Source: Alphaproteobacteria bacterium
GTDB lineage: Bacteria > Pseudomonadota > Alphaproteobacteria > UBA1280 > UBA12223
Direction: 5' to 3'
Assembly: GCA_003450915.1 (NCBI GenBank)
Contig: DMEM01000073.1
Coordinates: 1-11,161 of the forward strand
DNA: 11,161 nt
Positions 11,110 to 11,161 of the stretch are shown one piece after another. The first letter of the stretch is position 1. The number at the start of each line of letters is the position of its first letter. Below the pieces are notes generated by a model. That model did not search any database and was not told where the DNA came from. It saw nothing but the letters and a program-made list of their open reading frames with translations. Made by a program: the position numbers and the translations under genes.

Positions 11110-11161
11110 GAGTCTAATGCTTAAAAAAAACTTTAAATATATCAATGTTTATGCTAGAATT

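Overview
The window is AT-rich and carries the translation genes rpsB, tsf, pyrH and frr, in that order, all on the + strand. It most likely belongs to a low-GC alphaproteobacterium. The supporting signs are outer-membrane beta-barrel proteins with signal peptides, a lipoprotein, and an intergenic palindrome (ATCCCGGA/TCCGGGAT) of a type widely dispersed in alphaproteobacterial genomes. The species cannot be named from sequence alone. Strongly expressed genes (rpsB, tsf, frr) favour the leucine codon CTA, unlike the accessory genes, which mostly use TTA or CTT.

Layout: (1) Positions 93-2030 hold two separately terminated genes for secreted outer-membrane beta-barrel proteins that look like distant paralogues; the second has a canonical EF-hand calcium loop near its N-terminus. 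(2) Positions 2070-4257 hold the rpsB-tsf operon, with a long, probably structured leader, an intercistronic UUCG hairpin and a terminator. (3) Positions 4441-6767 hold an accessory operon with its own consensus-like promoter and terminator: a small single-TM protein, a translationally coupled Cys-rich lipoprotein, and a fusion of a ten-helix DMT/EamA-type membrane domain with a GGDEF diguanylate cyclase domain. (4) Positions 6852-8681 hold pyrH and an HD-superfamily dGTPase-like gene, apparently co-transcribed. (5) frr follows with its own promoter, which overlaps the end of the HD gene. (6) Positions 9562-10923 hold two adjacent pilin/pseudopilin-like genes with nearly identical N-termini and divergent C-terminal domains, driven by a good promoter and closed by a strong terminator. 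(7) Beyond them, on the - strand, a consensus promoter (TTGAAA-N17-TATAAT) faces a 26-codon basic ORF with a good ribosome binding site.

The usual compact rpsB-tsf-pyrH-frr cluster is therefore broken by insertions: an accessory operon between tsf and pyrH, and a dNTPase-like gene between pyrH and frr. The usual downstream lipid genes (uppS, cdsA) are absent after frr. The 3' regions of tsf and frr share a palindromic motif, spaced the same distance from a terminator, and both are followed by the dispersed palindromic repeat (degenerate after tsf, intact after frr). The most interesting leads are the hidden - strand small gene, the transporter-cyclase fusion, the paired pilins with an atypical class III signal, and the shared 3'UTR architecture.
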